From positions 1 to 43,833 of the forward strand of contig JANQLU010000010.1 of assembly GCA_028280445.1 (NCBI GenBank): a stretch of 43,833 bases of DNA, read 5' to 3'. The DNA comes from Pirellulaceae bacterium. GTDB taxonomy: Bacteria > Planctomycetota > Planctomycetia > Pirellulales > Pirellulaceae. How positions within the stretch are numbered: position 1 is the first letter of the stretch; the number at the start of each line of letters is the position of its first letter. Shown piece by piece: positions 16,296-24,343 of this stretch. The notes beneath the pieces are model-generated. The model saw only the letters and a list, made by a program, of their open reading frames with translations, had not been told where the DNA came from and did no database searches. Both the position numbers and the translations under genes were made by a program.

Positions 16296-17847
16296 CCTCA
16301 CCACCTTTCATTTTTTCGCGCGCTGTTTGCACCAATCGCCGCAGTTCATTGATGCTGGTGACGTGTTCCCATTGCCGCCGCGCGATACCTGCCAATCCTC
16401 CTTCAGGAGTCTGCATTTCATTGCGAAAGTACTCGATAAATGTGGCACCAATCCATTTGGTAATCAACGCTTGAACGATTCCCTGGAGAAGTCCGCCCGC
16501 GATGGTACCGGCAACTGGAACGGTTTTAACCAGTGAGCTGACCAAAGCGACGACGCCGACGGACGCTCCGGTGGCTCCGACCACGCCAATCAGGTTTTTT
16601 GACATTTCGCCAAGCCATTTGCCGGCGGTTTCCAAGTCAACTTTTTGTTGATAAATTTCTGACAGGTCGACGATCATTTTGGTCGAAACGGCGCAGCCGG
16701 CAGCGAGATCGACGACGGGCCACGGGCTGACGGCCGCCAATCCTCCGGCGCCCCACATGTATTTGTCGACCAGTCTCCAGGCCCGCTCATCCAAAGTCAT
16801 TTTGACATTGTCGCGTGCTTTTTCGACGAGCCCTCGTGACTGCAGTAACACGTTAGCCATCAACAATTCTTTGCCATCGCGTTTAACAATTTTGAGCATT
16901 CGATCGCCCAGGGGATCGATGTCCGGCAGGACTTCGACTTTTTCTTCGGATTCTGTACCGTCGGTCAAAACTCGTTTGCGAGTTCGAAAACTGGTTTCCG
17001 CGCGGACGGCCACGATATCATCGCGTTGGACAAAATTTTTGGTCTGTCGGGCAATTTGATCGAGCAGTTTTTCGCGGTCTTCGTCGGAGTACCAATCCGA
17101 TTTGTTGAGGCAGATGATCACCCGTTTTTCCATTCCGCCAAGTTTGTCCAACAAGCGAAACTCACTTTCGCGGACCGGTCCGTCCACGACCACAATAATC
17201 AAATCGGCGTCTTTGGCACTTTCGGCTGCAATCATGACATGAGATTCACCGTCGACTTCGCCGAGTCCGGGCGTGTCGACCAGGTAAACTTTGTCGGCGC
17301 TGGGCCAGGGGATTTCGTTTCGCGTAATTGTCGTGCCGCCACGAACATCTGTTTGAAAAACATCGCGACCGGCCAACAGGTTCAAGATCGAAGATTTGCC
17401 GCTGCTGATTGTACCAAAGGCAACGATCTCCAACGTTTGCGATTGTTGTTTGGTTTCAAGTTCACGAACCAGAGGGTCAATTTCACCCTGAAGCAGGAGA
17501 TTTCCATCGGCGTCACGCAGTTTTCCGATGGTCTCCAGGTTTTCCTCAAATTCGCGTTGTTTCTGATCGCGCGAAAGTTCACTTGGATTTTTGTTGCGAC
17601 GTCTGCGTTTAAGTTTTTTGGCGACGCTGTTGCCCCACAGTTTCCAAACCGTCCAACCCACACTGCCGAATAACAACAAAGCGCCGGCACTGACAACCAC
17701 CAGATAGATCGTGCCCCAAATGCTGCCCAGTGCAGCCGCCCGCTCGTAATTGGTCACGATCCAGTTCGGCAAATATAGCAACGCCAAGCCGACAGAGGCG
17801 GCCAGAATCAAAATCAAGATTCCGGTAAATGATCGACGTAGACTCAT
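16288..17847 (-). CDS. Membrane-anchored dynamin-like/DUF697-type GTPase, first of a tandem pair
   Basis: 519 residues. Two N-terminal transmembrane segments (about 9-29 and 44-66) are followed by a basic stretch (KKLKRRRRNKN), which places the rest in the cytoplasm. The G domain shows P-loop GTISSGKS (145-152), DTPG (191-194) and NKSD (248-251). An insertion of about 30 residues with TRKRVLTDGTESEEK lies between the G domain and the helical C-terminal domain. That domain holds hydrophobic helices such as VSPWPVVDLAAGCAVSTKM and LIGVVGATGASVGVVALVSS. Homology with the downstream GTPase is visible in the TSGKS-like P-loop context, DTPG, and the P-x-PVVD helix. The gene leads an operon of two and is probably the membrane anchor of the pair. 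Confidence 0.87.
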   Translation of the reverse strand: MSLRRSFTGILILILAASVGLALLYLPNWIVTNYERAAALGSIWGTIYLVVVSAGALLLFGSVGWTVWKLWGNSVAKKLKRRRRNKNPSELSRDQKQREFEENLETIGKLRDADGNLLLQGEIDPLVRELETKQQSQTLEIVAFGTISSGKSSILNLLAGRDVFQTDVRGGTTITRNEIPWPSADKVYLVDTPGLGEVDGESHVMIAAESAKDADLIIVVVDGPVRESEFRLLDKLGGMEKRVIICLNKSDWYSDEDREKLLDQIARQTKNFVQRDDIVAVRAETSFRTRKRVLTDGTESEEKVEVLPDIDPLGDRMLKIVKRDGKELLMANVLLQSRGLVEKARDNVKMTLDERAWRLVDKYMWGAGGLAAVSPWPVVDLAAGCAVSTKMIVDLSEIYQQKVDLETAGKWLGEMSKNLIGVVGATGASVGVVALVSSLVKTVPVAGTIAGGLLQGIVQALITKWIGATFIEYFRNEMQTPEGGLAGIARRQWEHVTSINELRRLVQTAREKMKGGEDE

Positions 17848-18013
17848 GAGTTGGCGTTAGATTTGAGGCGGCAGTAAAGGGCAAATTCTTGGCGATGCCA
17901 CAATCTTCATGGGATAAGAAATGTGGGTCAAGACGAACCCGGAGGCAGCTTGCCCTAAATTATATTCGGTAACCCACACAAATATTGGAGCTTTATTTCA
18001 CGGAGGCACGTTT

Positions 18014-18175
18014 ATGCCGCGAAAACGAGCTACATCATCGGTTTTGCGAATTATTCACCCAAATTTCCAAGTGCGACACGTGAGAGAAGAATTGATGGAT
18101 TGCCTCGAATGTTGCGAGCACGAAGTGCGGGAGAGTGGTTCGGCAGTGGTACACTGCCGTTGGTTTCGGGAGTGA
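18014..18175 (+). CDS. Small cysteine-containing hypothetical protein
   Basis: 53 residues from the ATG at 18014, which has a textbook GGAGG 7 bp upstream (18002-18006). Composition: a basic N-terminus (MPRKRATS) and a cluster ECCEHEVRESG with three cysteines and a histidine within about 20 residues (CLECCEH, VVHCRW), perhaps metal-binding. No family is recognised. A longer frame from 17921 is open but lacks a ribosome site. The gene is alone and ends 22 bp before a family A hairpin, which could serve as its terminator. Confidence 0.5.
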   Translation: MPRKRATSSVLRIIHPNFQVRHVREELMDCLECCEHEVRESGSAVVHCRWFRE

Positions 18176-18197
18176 GGCTACCGCCGATCCAAATCTT

Positions 18198-18266
18198 GTG
18201 AGCGGCAAGGCGCTAGCCGCCGGTTTGTTAGCGCTTCTTACCGGCGGCTAGCGCCTTGCCGCTCAC
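18198..18266. repeat. Family A inverted repeat, copy 2
   Basis: Arms at 18198-18224 and 18240-18266, 27 bp each, are perfect complements around a 15-nt spacer. The left arm begins GTGAGCGGCAAGGCGCTAGC. The element lies between two convergent genes, the small protein ending at 18175 and the kinase ending at 18389. Confidence 0.9.
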
Positions 18267-18283
18267 ATTGTCTCTGCGTTACA

Positions 18284-18316
18284 ACATTTGCCAGACATCA
18301 ATGGGCTCTGCCAGTG
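18284..18316. repeat. Family F/D repeat trace beside family A copy 2
   Basis: ACATTTGCCAGACATCAATG and the following GGGCTCTGCC match, in reverse orientation, the segment at 43629-43657 at about 24 of 29 positions. Both copies lie within 20 bp of a family A element. The end of this segment (GGCTCTGCCAGTG) is also half of a family D palindrome. Confidence 0.5.
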
Positions 18317-18388
18317 ACACGCAATGACACAGTCAACCACTCGCTGGCTTGAGGTACTCGTAAGATTCAAACAAACCAGGATCGGTAT

Positions 18389-19219
18389 TCACTCGACAGC
18401 GGGATCCGATTCATCGTCCGTCGGCAACAATGGCATGCGCGGCGCTTTGGCAAATGAAAACGTGAGTTGTTCGTACCACAGATCGTCACTGGCAACCAAC
18501 CGGCGGATGTTTTTCCAAATTTCAACGGGCGGACCGAATTCGCTCCAATCAATGGTCAGGACTCGCACCCCGCGGCGGCGCATTTCGGCCAGGAGTTTTT
18601 GATAGTTGTCGTATAGCTGTTTCAAGTAATCCAGGGGAACTCCAGTTTCACTATCGCGGCCCCGGCGCGACATGCGTTCATGACATTCTTCGGGGGAAAC
18701 ATCGAGAAAAATAAAGATATCCGGCGGCATGATGTCACGACTCATGTTGCGGTAGACATCGACGTAAAGTTCATATTCTTCCTTGGTCATAAACCCGCGT
18801 TCCATCGCGGTCGTGGCAAAAACGGTGTCACCATAAATCGGTCGATCTTGAACAATGACCATTCCCGAATTGCCCCAGGCTTTCTCGACTGCCAGCCGAT
18901 GTTGTTCGTAACGTTGACACAACATAAACATCTGCATGGCAAAACCGCCGCCGGTGTTGTTGCCTGTTTTCAGATCTTCGTAGTAGCGTTGCAAAAAATG
19001 ATCGAATTTGGGGTGGTGAGTTGGTTCTTCGAGGACTTCACAGGTGTATCCCGCACCCATCGCCGCCGAAGCGATCGCGTGGCAGGCATTGGTTTTGCCG
19101 GCACCGATATTTGCGTCGATCGCGATAAAAAGACCTTTGCGTCTGTTTTTTTCATTCAGTGGCAAGACCGATTCTCCGTCCAGGTTTTTTGATAATTCGT
19201 GCAATACAATCGCGCGCAT
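18389..19219 (-). CDS. Deoxynucleoside kinase family protein
   Basis: 276 residues. It belongs to the dNK/dGK-dCK family, which phosphorylates deoxynucleosides with ATP for nucleotide salvage. Features in order are an N-terminal extension of about 28 residues, the P-loop DANIGAGKT (35-43), the EEP substrate-binding element (64-66), DRPIYGD (125-131) at the place of the family's DRS-type catalytic motif, FIFLDVSPEEC, and the arginine-rich lid RMSRRGRDSE (182-191). The C-terminal tail is acidic. The preferred base cannot be read. The ATG abuts the E-type repeat at 19220 and has no Shine-Dalgarno, so the start is uncertain. Confidence 0.85.
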   Translation of the reverse strand: MRAIVLHELSKNLDGESVLPLNEKNRRKGLFIAIDANIGAGKTNACHAIASAAMGAGYTCEVLEEPTHHPKFDHFLQRYYEDLKTGNNTGGGFAMQMFMLCQRYEQHRLAVEKAWGNSGMVIVQDRPIYGDTVFATTAMERGFMTKEEYELYVDVYRNMSRDIMPPDIFIFLDVSPEECHERMSRRGRDSETGVPLDYLKQLYDNYQKLLAEMRRRGVRVLTIDWSEFGPPVEIWKNIRRLVASDDLWYEQLTFSFAKAPRMPLLPTDDESDPAVE

Positions 19220-19274
19220 TTGGGAGGGCGAGGCTCGCAGCCGAGCCTGATCCTGTGAGCGCCTTGCCGCTCAC
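19220..19274. repeat. E module plus collapsed family A element
   Basis: GGGAGGGCGAGGCTCGCAGC opens an E module in inverted orientation, running through CCGAGCCTGATCCT to 19254. It is followed by GTGAGC fused directly to GCCTTGCCGCTCAC (19255-19274). These are the first 6 bases of a family A left arm and the last 14 of a right arm, so the loop and most of the stem are gone. The E-to-A order and the GATCCT joint match the composite at 33101-33216. The element ends immediately upstream of the kinase start codon. Confidence 0.75.
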
Positions 19275-19458
19275 AATGCACCGATTTTTGCCCGTCTTGC
19301 AAAGATCGATTAGGGTAACGGCCCCGACTGCGGATTTCAAGGAAGGCCATTTTTTTCGCAAACACGCGGGTCCGTTTTCCGGTTTTGCCGGTTGTTCGCT
19401 GCGATATCCGCATAACCCGAATGGCCAGAGTATTTGACGACCAGGAGGCTCGAGGATT

Positions 19459-19487
19459 TTGAAAATGGTCAAAATTGTAATTACAAA
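19459..19487 (+). promoter_or_regulatory. Candidate sigma-70-type promoter with overlapping palindrome
   Basis: TTGAAA at 19459-19464 and TACAAA at 19482-19487 are 17 bp apart and match the -35/-10 consensus at 5 and 4 of 6 positions. The perfect 12-bp palindrome TTGTAATTACAA (19475-19486) covers the spacer end and -10 box and could be an operator. It would start a transcript near 19494, just before the PilZ-like gene. Confidence 0.45.
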
Positions 19488-19520
19488 AATACTAAACTTT
19501 TTTAACAGTTTCACCACATC

Positions 19521-20123
19521 ATGCCCCCCTTCAATTTTGCGATGAACGAACGACGAAAATTCAAACGAATTCAACGAGATCCATTGGCATGCAACATTAG
19601 TTTTGACATGGCCAAGCACCCTGGTGCGATTATCGAAGAGTCCATTGGCGGTTTAAAAATCCGCGGCCTGGACCTGCTGGTTCTGCCCGAGGATGCGCCG
19701 ATTCAGATCGAACATCTCGGTGTCTCGCAAACCGGGGTTGTTCGAAACGCTTCGAGAAATTCTGAGAAATTTGAAATCGGCATTTCACTCCAAAATGCGG
19801 ATGTCGAGAATTTCGAAGTCAAAAATCTGTTGTTGAGTTGTTTCATCTACGAAAACGAACACCTGGTGGCCTGCCAACCAGTCGAAATCGATCAAGATGA
19901 AAACATTCGCATTGTATTGTGGGATGGCAGGGAAAAAACCGTCCGCCGCAACGAACTCACTCCATTGACGCGGTACGAACGAAAGCAAGTTCTCGAAGCG
20001 ACTCCCGACCATGTGGCTTATTTGCGGGATCAGTATTTGTTGGACGCCGATCAAAACAATATCATCGATGCGATCTTGCACTACGAATTCGTCGTTCAAG
20101 AAGCGGTCGGCGCTGAAAATTGA
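19521..20123 (+). CDS. PilZ-like domain protein
   Basis: 200 residues from 19521, or 193 from the ATG at 19542. The second start gives the typical PilZ opening MNERRKFKRI, and neither has a Shine-Dalgarno. The N-terminal 100 residues resemble a PilZ domain: arginines in NERRKFKRIQR, then EESIGGLKIRG at the place of the D/N-x-S-x-x-G motif. The match to the second motif is imperfect, so cyclic-di-GMP binding is uncertain. The C-terminal half (TRYERKQVLEATPDHVAYLRDQYLLD) is helical and unassigned. The HD-domain gene follows 122 bp downstream on the same strand. A candidate promoter lies at 19459-19487. Confidence 0.65.
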   Translation: MPPFNFAMNERRKFKRIQRDPLACNISFDMAKHPGAIIEESIGGLKIRGLDLLVLPEDAPIQIEHLGVSQTGVVRNASRNSEKFEIGISLQNADVENFEVKNLLLSCFIYENEHLVACQPVEIDQDENIRIVLWDGREKTVRRNELTPLTRYERKQVLEATPDHVAYLRDQYLLDADQNNIIDAILHYEFVVQEAVGAEN

Positions 20124-20245
20124 TACGTTGGCGCCTCGTTCAGTTTTTCAACTCCTTTTCAGCTTTCGACATTGGCGACCGTTGACTTTGCTGCCGTAAA
20201 CTCAATGATTGAGATTTCGTTGATTGATGTTGGTTCGTACTGGAC

Positions 20246-20719
20246 ATGAGCTTTCAAGGAAATTTCGACCAGCTGTGGGAGTTGGTGTCAAGTCATTATC
20301 ACGGCGGGCCATATTCGATTCACGGACCTGAGCATTGGGCACGCGTCCTGAAGAACGGTTTGCGCATTGCCAAACACACCGATGCCAACGAGTGGGTCGT
20401 GCGATTGTTTGCTTTGTTTCACGATTCGTGCCGCGTCAATGATGGAAGCGACCCGGAGCACGGGTTTCGCGGTGCCGAGTTTGCTCGCGAACTACGCGGT
20501 GAACAATTCACGTTGTCCGACGATGATTTCGATTTGCTGTATTACGCTTGCCAATGGCATACGGATCAAAAACATCATGACGATCCCACCATCGGAACTT
20601 GTTGGGATGCCGATCGGATGGATTTGGGACGTGTGGCGACGACCCCCGATGCTGAGTACATGAGTACCGAAGCCGGTAAAAAGGCGGCGGATGCGGGAAC
20701 GACCAATGTTTTGATTTAA
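20246..20719 (+). CDS. HD-domain phosphohydrolase-like protein
   Basis: 157 residues. Metal-binding residues of the HD superfamily are visible: HGPEHWARV (H26, H30), LFHDSCR (H59, D60), WHTD and DADRMDLGRV (D121-D126). HD proteins hydrolyse phosphate esters, often of nucleotides. The substrate is unknown and there is no GYP motif, so it is not a cyclic-di-GMP phosphodiesterase of the HD-GYP type. The short length suggests a stand-alone catalytic domain. Its stop lies 12 bp from the stop of the convergent amidohydrolase gene. Confidence 0.8.
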   Translation: MSFQGNFDQLWELVSSHYHGGPYSIHGPEHWARVLKNGLRIAKHTDANEWVVRLFALFHDSCRVNDGSDPEHGFRGAEFARELRGEQFTLSDDDFDLLYYACQWHTDQKHHDDPTIGTCWDADRMDLGRVATTPDAEYMSTEAGKKAADAGTTNVLI

Positions 20720-20731
20720 TGCACCGAGTGT

Positions 20732-22117
20732 CTACCAGGCTCGCGTTTCGGATTCGTCTTTGGGTCCGAGTTTTCCTTTGACGGATTCCAGCAGTTTTTT
20801 TGTGTGATAAATTTTGCCTTGCGTCAAAACGGTATGAACGGTTCTCGTTCGTTTGATGTCTTTGATGGGATTCCCTTTGATAATAAACAGATCCGCAAAT
20901 TTTTTCGGTTCGATTGACCCGCGTGATTTCTCAATTTTCAAAGCCCGTGCGCCGTTGATCGTGGCGATTTTGATTACTTCGGCCTCGGGAATGCCACTGG
21001 CGACCATGACTGCCATTTCGCGATGCGCACCGAAACCGGGCAGAAACTCACCGCTGCTGAAATGATCCGTTCCCAACGAGACGATCCCGCCCGCTTTGAA
21101 GTAATGGCTGATCGTTTTCTGCTTGGCTTCGAAAATCGACTGGAACTGCCGCATCACGCGTTTGCGTCGCGATTTGACTCGTTTTTGAATAAAGGGTGTA
21201 AAAAATTCGCGTTCATCGACCCAGTAGTCGTAATGTTTTTCTCGACTGCCAAAATAACCATAGGCAGTAATGGTCGCGTCAAAGACGGTTTTGGTGTCGA
21301 CATAGGTTTTAACAATGTCTTTGAATTCTTTCATGTCGTGCGTAATGTTTGGCAGCGAAGCATACGCTGAACGTGTGTCCGGCATGGCGTCTCCGCCGAG
21401 AAAATGTTCGATGCGATCGATTCCTGTTTTGATGGCGTCGCGCGGGTTGACGCTGCCGCGAAATCCCGAGTCGAGATGTCCGGTAACCGTCAGGCCGTGG
21501 TGATGGGCTCGTTTAACAAGCGCCTTCAACGATTGGGCGTCGATGGCTTTGGCTTTGAATCCACCAACACCCCGTTTCACCCAAAAATCCACTTCGTCGT
21601 AGATTTGTTGCGTGGTCAAACCGTTTCCCCAAGACGGTCGTGCCCGGCCAAAGTAGGGTCCCGAATTGATCAAATTCGGTCCGATTTGTTTGCCAGACTG
21701 AATCTGTTTGCGAAGTTTTTCCATAGCATGCGGGTCAAATTCGCCACAGGAAAATGTTGTCGTAACTCCGTTGGCCAGATAAGTGATCGGAACAACGTTG
21801 TATTCTTCACGACGTTTTCGAATCAGGCGAACGTTGTAGTGGGCGTGGCAGTCCACGATGCCTGGCAGAATAAAATCGTCATCGGCTAATTTTATTGTTT
21901 GTTTGGCGTCATATTTTTGCGGGTCGGCTTGGATGGAAACAAATTTTCCGTCTGAGATTGCAATGCCCTGATTGCTTTCGAATTTTGCCGCATCGGTCCG
22001 AAAGACCTGACCTCCGACGATCAGCAGGTCAACGGATTGTTTTTTATCTTGAGCGGTCGCCGCAGAAATCAACAGGACGACTGCAAACAGAGGAAGTAAT
22101 AATGTCGAGGTTTTCAT
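20732..22117 (-). CDS. Exported metal-dependent amidohydrolase
   Basis: 461 residues. A signal peptide covers residues 1-22 (STLLLPLFAVVLLISAATA). The metallo-amidohydrolase barrel shows HAH at 91-93, a lysine in GGFKAKAI (188 or 190) in the place of the carboxylated metal bridge, H214 (VTGHLDSG), H238 (IEHFLGG) and D351 (LGTDHFSSG). The C-terminal beta domain ends the enzyme (GSIEPKKFADLFIIKGNP). Such enzymes cleave C-N bonds of cyclic amides, peptides or lactam-like compounds. Here the work is outside the cytoplasm. The gene lies 14 bp after an exported RidA-like gene, so both products probably act in the same degradation step. Confidence 0.88.
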   Translation of the reverse strand: MKTSTLLLPLFAVVLLISAATAQDKKQSVDLLIVGGQVFRTDAAKFESNQGIAISDGKFVSIQADPQKYDAKQTIKLADDDFILPGIVDCHAHYNVRLIRKRREEYNVVPITYLANGVTTTFSCGEFDPHAMEKLRKQIQSGKQIGPNLINSGPYFGRARPSWGNGLTTQQIYDEVDFWVKRGVGGFKAKAIDAQSLKALVKRAHHHGLTVTGHLDSGFRGSVNPRDAIKTGIDRIEHFLGGDAMPDTRSAYASLPNITHDMKEFKDIVKTYVDTKTVFDATITAYGYFGSREKHYDYWVDEREFFTPFIQKRVKSRRKRVMRQFQSIFEAKQKTISHYFKAGGIVSLGTDHFSSGEFLPGFGAHREMAVMVASGIPEAEVIKIATINGARALKIEKSRGSIEPKKFADLFIIKGNPIKDIKRTRTVHTVLTQGKIYHTKKLLESVKGKLGPKDESETRAW

Positions 22118-22131
22118 CGTTTCACGTTTTT

Positions 22132-22686
22132 CTATTTCAATTCAAAAATGGCTTCGATTTCAACGATCGAACCAGCGGGTAACGATGCCATTCCTACAGC
22201 GGCGCGAGCGCCAACTCCATTGTCCGCACCCCACAAATCTTTAAACAACTGGCTACAGCCATTGACGACTTTCGATTGGTCGGTGAAATCCGTGGTGCAG
22301 TTTACCATTCCCGTTGTTTTGACGAGCCGTTTGATTTTGTTCAACGAGCCGAGTTCGTGTTTGAGCGATGCGAGCATGGCCAAACCGCTGCGCCGCGCCG
22401 CAAGTTGAGCGCGTTTTAATGAGACATCGCCTCCGACTTTGCCTTTCATGATGTTGCCGTCGGCGTCAATCGAAATATGGCCCGAGACATAAACCATTTT
22501 TCCAACCACGACGACAGGTTTATAAATCGCCAACGGTTTTCTGATCTTGGGTAACGTGTGCCCAAGTTTTTTAAGTTTCTTGTCGATGTCTACCGACTGG
22601 GTTGCGGTGTTCTGAGCCAGTGCCACCTGGCCCATGCCGATCATCATTGCTATCAACAGCGTCGCAGATTTCAAAGCGCGATACAC
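22132..22686 (-). CDS. Exported RidA/YjgF-like protein
   Basis: 184 residues. The start is GTG at 22686, with GGAG 7 bp upstream. Residues 1-24 form a signal peptide (SATLLIAMMIGMGQVALA). The RidA/YjgF domain follows: VVVVGKMVYVSGHISID, ARRSGLAMLASLKHELGSL, RLVKTTGMVNCTTDF and the C-terminal GVGARAAVGMASLPAGSIVEIEAIFEL. The arginine of GARAAVGM is the family's enamine-binding position. RidA deaminates reactive imines and enamines in the cytoplasm. An exported member is unusual, and its substrate is unknown. It leads an operon with the exported amidohydrolase. Confidence 0.85.
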   Translation of the reverse strand: MYRALKSATLLIAMMIGMGQVALAQNTATQSVDIDKKLKKLGHTLPKIRKPLAIYKPVVVVGKMVYVSGHISIDADGNIMKGKVGGDVSLKRAQLAARRSGLAMLASLKHELGSLNKIKRLVKTTGMVNCTTDFTDQSKVVNGCSQLFKDLWGADNGVGARAAVGMASLPAGSIVEIEAIFELK

Positions 22687-22784
22687 AATTGCTCTCCATC
22701 ATTGAGGTTTCGGAAAGGGATCTATTTTAATCGATCTCGACAAGCATGTTTGTTCGCCGAGTGACAAATCCGGCAAGTGCAAAA

Positions 22785-22873
22785 AATCACAACCCGAAGC
22801 GTGAGCGAGGGACCGAGTTTACCGTACATCTGGTTTTGTTTCTGGTCCCTCGCTCACGCTTCGGGTTGTGATT
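22785..22873. repeat. Family C perfect 30-bp inverted repeat
   Basis: The left arm at 22785-22814 begins AATCACAACCCGAAGCGTGA. The right arm at 22844-22873 is its exact reverse complement, so all 30 positions pair. The spacer is 29 nt. It would form a very stable hairpin in RNA or a cruciform in DNA. It lies between two divergent genes (RidA-like and P450), an odd site for a terminator. A right-arm-like half copy is at 42906-42934. Confidence 0.92.
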
Positions 22874-22965
22874 ACGAGGACCACAGACCGCTACCGCGAC
22901 GATTTGCCGCGTTGTTTCGAAATTTTTTGGCCGAAGAATGTGTTAGGTACTCACGGGAGATTTAA

Positions 22966-24276
22966 ATGACACAGCTGCGCGGTCCCAAAAGTCGTTTCAT
23001 CACCACTTGGCGGTTCATGCGCAATCCGTATACGTGCTATCGGCGGTGGCAGAAAGAATTTGGCGATACGTTTTTTGTGCGAGCTTTGAATGGCGATGTG
23101 ATTGCCACCTGTAATCGTGAAAATATCCGCCGTATTTTTGCTTTGCCGACGGAAGTGATGAGTCCATTTGCGCTGGAAACGACTCGGCCTTTGGTGGGTG
23201 AAGCATCCGTGTTTTTGGTCCAAGGCCAGCGGCATCGTCGTGAGCGAGCGATTTTGTCACCCAGTTTTCACGGTTCTCGAATTGACGGACAAGCGGAAAC
23301 GATTCGTGAAATCACGCTGGGACAAGTGCAACGTTTGGAACCAGGCCGCAAATATCGCATGATGGATGTGATGCTCGACATTTCATTAGAGGTCATCATT
23401 CGCGTGGTGTTTGGAGTGCAGACGAGCCAACGCGTGCAGCTGTACCAGGAAAAGATTAAAGCGTTTGTTTCCAGTTTCCATCCAGCGCTGGCTTTCTCAC
23501 GCCTGCTCCATCGTCGTTTGTTTGGCTTGAGTCCGTGGAATCGTTTTGTACGTGCGCGGGCGGAGTTTCGCGGTTTGTTGCTCGACGATATTCGTCAGCG
23601 GCGAGCGGACAAAATGGAAGGCGATGATTTGCTGTCTCGACTGCTCGACGCAAAATACGAAGACGGCAGTACGATTTCTGATGAAGCCATTTGCGACCAT
23701 CTGGTCACTTCGCTATTGGCGGGCCACGAAACAACTCAAATATCGATGTCGTGGGGAATGTCGTGGCTGCATCGCCATCCTGAGACTCTTGAAAGACTTC
23801 GTGGTGAACTGGCTCAGTTAAATTCGTTGGATGAAATCATTGGTTGTGGTTATTTGAACGGTGTTTGTAACGAAGCGTTGCGTTTGAATTCGATTCTGGC
23901 GGATATTATCCGATGTGTTGACCAGCCGCTGGAATTGGACGATTGCCAGCTGCCGGCGAAATCCAATATCGCGATTTCGATTTGCCTGGTTCACGAAGAC
24001 CCCGAGTTGTATCCCGAACCTTTTAAATTCCGACCAGAACGTTGGGACGGGTTAACACGCAAACCCAACGAGTTCCTGCCATTTGGAGGCGGCGTGCGGC
24101 GTTGTCTGGGAGCCCCGTTGGCGATTTTGGAAATGAAGATGGCAATCGCAACATTCGTTACTCAGTGCAGATTCTCACTACCGAACGATATTCCAGCGGA
24201 GGAACCTGTTTATCGACGTAACATCACAATGGCGCCAAAAACGGGGATTCCACTGGTGTACGACGGTGTGTTGTAG
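22966..24276 (+). CDS. Cytochrome P450
   Basis: 436 residues, soluble (no membrane anchor), with GGGAG 6 bp before the ATG. P450 hallmarks in order: I-helix oxygen-binding AGHETT (252-257), K-helix EALR (303-306), FRPERW (355-360) and the haem-binding loop FGGGVRRCLG (373-382) with C380 as the iron ligand. It inserts oxygen into an unknown organic substrate and needs ferredoxin or flavodoxin partners, none of which is adjacent. The sequence resembles bacterial P450s acting on lipids or terpenoids, but I cannot assign a CYP family. It stands alone, preceded by the family C hairpin and converging on the terminated DUF1501 operon. Confidence 0.95.
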   Translation: MTQLRGPKSRFITTWRFMRNPYTCYRRWQKEFGDTFFVRALNGDVIATCNRENIRRIFALPTEVMSPFALETTRPLVGEASVFLVQGQRHRRERAILSPSFHGSRIDGQAETIREITLGQVQRLEPGRKYRMMDVMLDISLEVIIRVVFGVQTSQRVQLYQEKIKAFVSSFHPALAFSRLLHRRLFGLSPWNRFVRARAEFRGLLLDDIRQRRADKMEGDDLLSRLLDAKYEDGSTISDEAICDHLVTSLLAGHETTQISMSWGMSWLHRHPETLERLRGELAQLNSLDEIIGCGYLNGVCNEALRLNSILADIIRCVDQPLELDDCQLPAKSNIAISICLVHEDPELYPEPFKFRPERWDGLTRKPNEFLPFGGGVRRCLGAPLAILEMKMAIATFVTQCRFSLPNDIPAEEPVYRRNITMAPKTGIPLVYDGVL

Positions 24277-24310
24277 TTGCCGCGTCCATCAATGGTTGTG
24301 AGACTGAGAC

Positions 24311-24343
24311 AAAAAAACCTTTCCCTGGATCCAAGGAAAGGTT
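24311..24343 (-). terminator. Intrinsic terminator of the sigma/DUF1501 operon
   Basis: On the minus strand, AACCTTTCC pairs with GGAAAGGTT (9 bp; + strand arms 24316-24324 and 24335-24343). A self-complementary TGGATCCA lies in the loop, and a run of seven T follows. It is 118 bp past the DUF1501 stop at 24462. It is also where transcription from the convergent P450 gene could end, but the T run serves only the minus strand. Confidence 0.8.

Noticed and set aside
17921..18013. N-terminal extension of the small Cys/His protein
   Set aside because: In-frame ATG at 17921 lacks a ribosome site, whereas GGAGG precedes the ATG at 18014.
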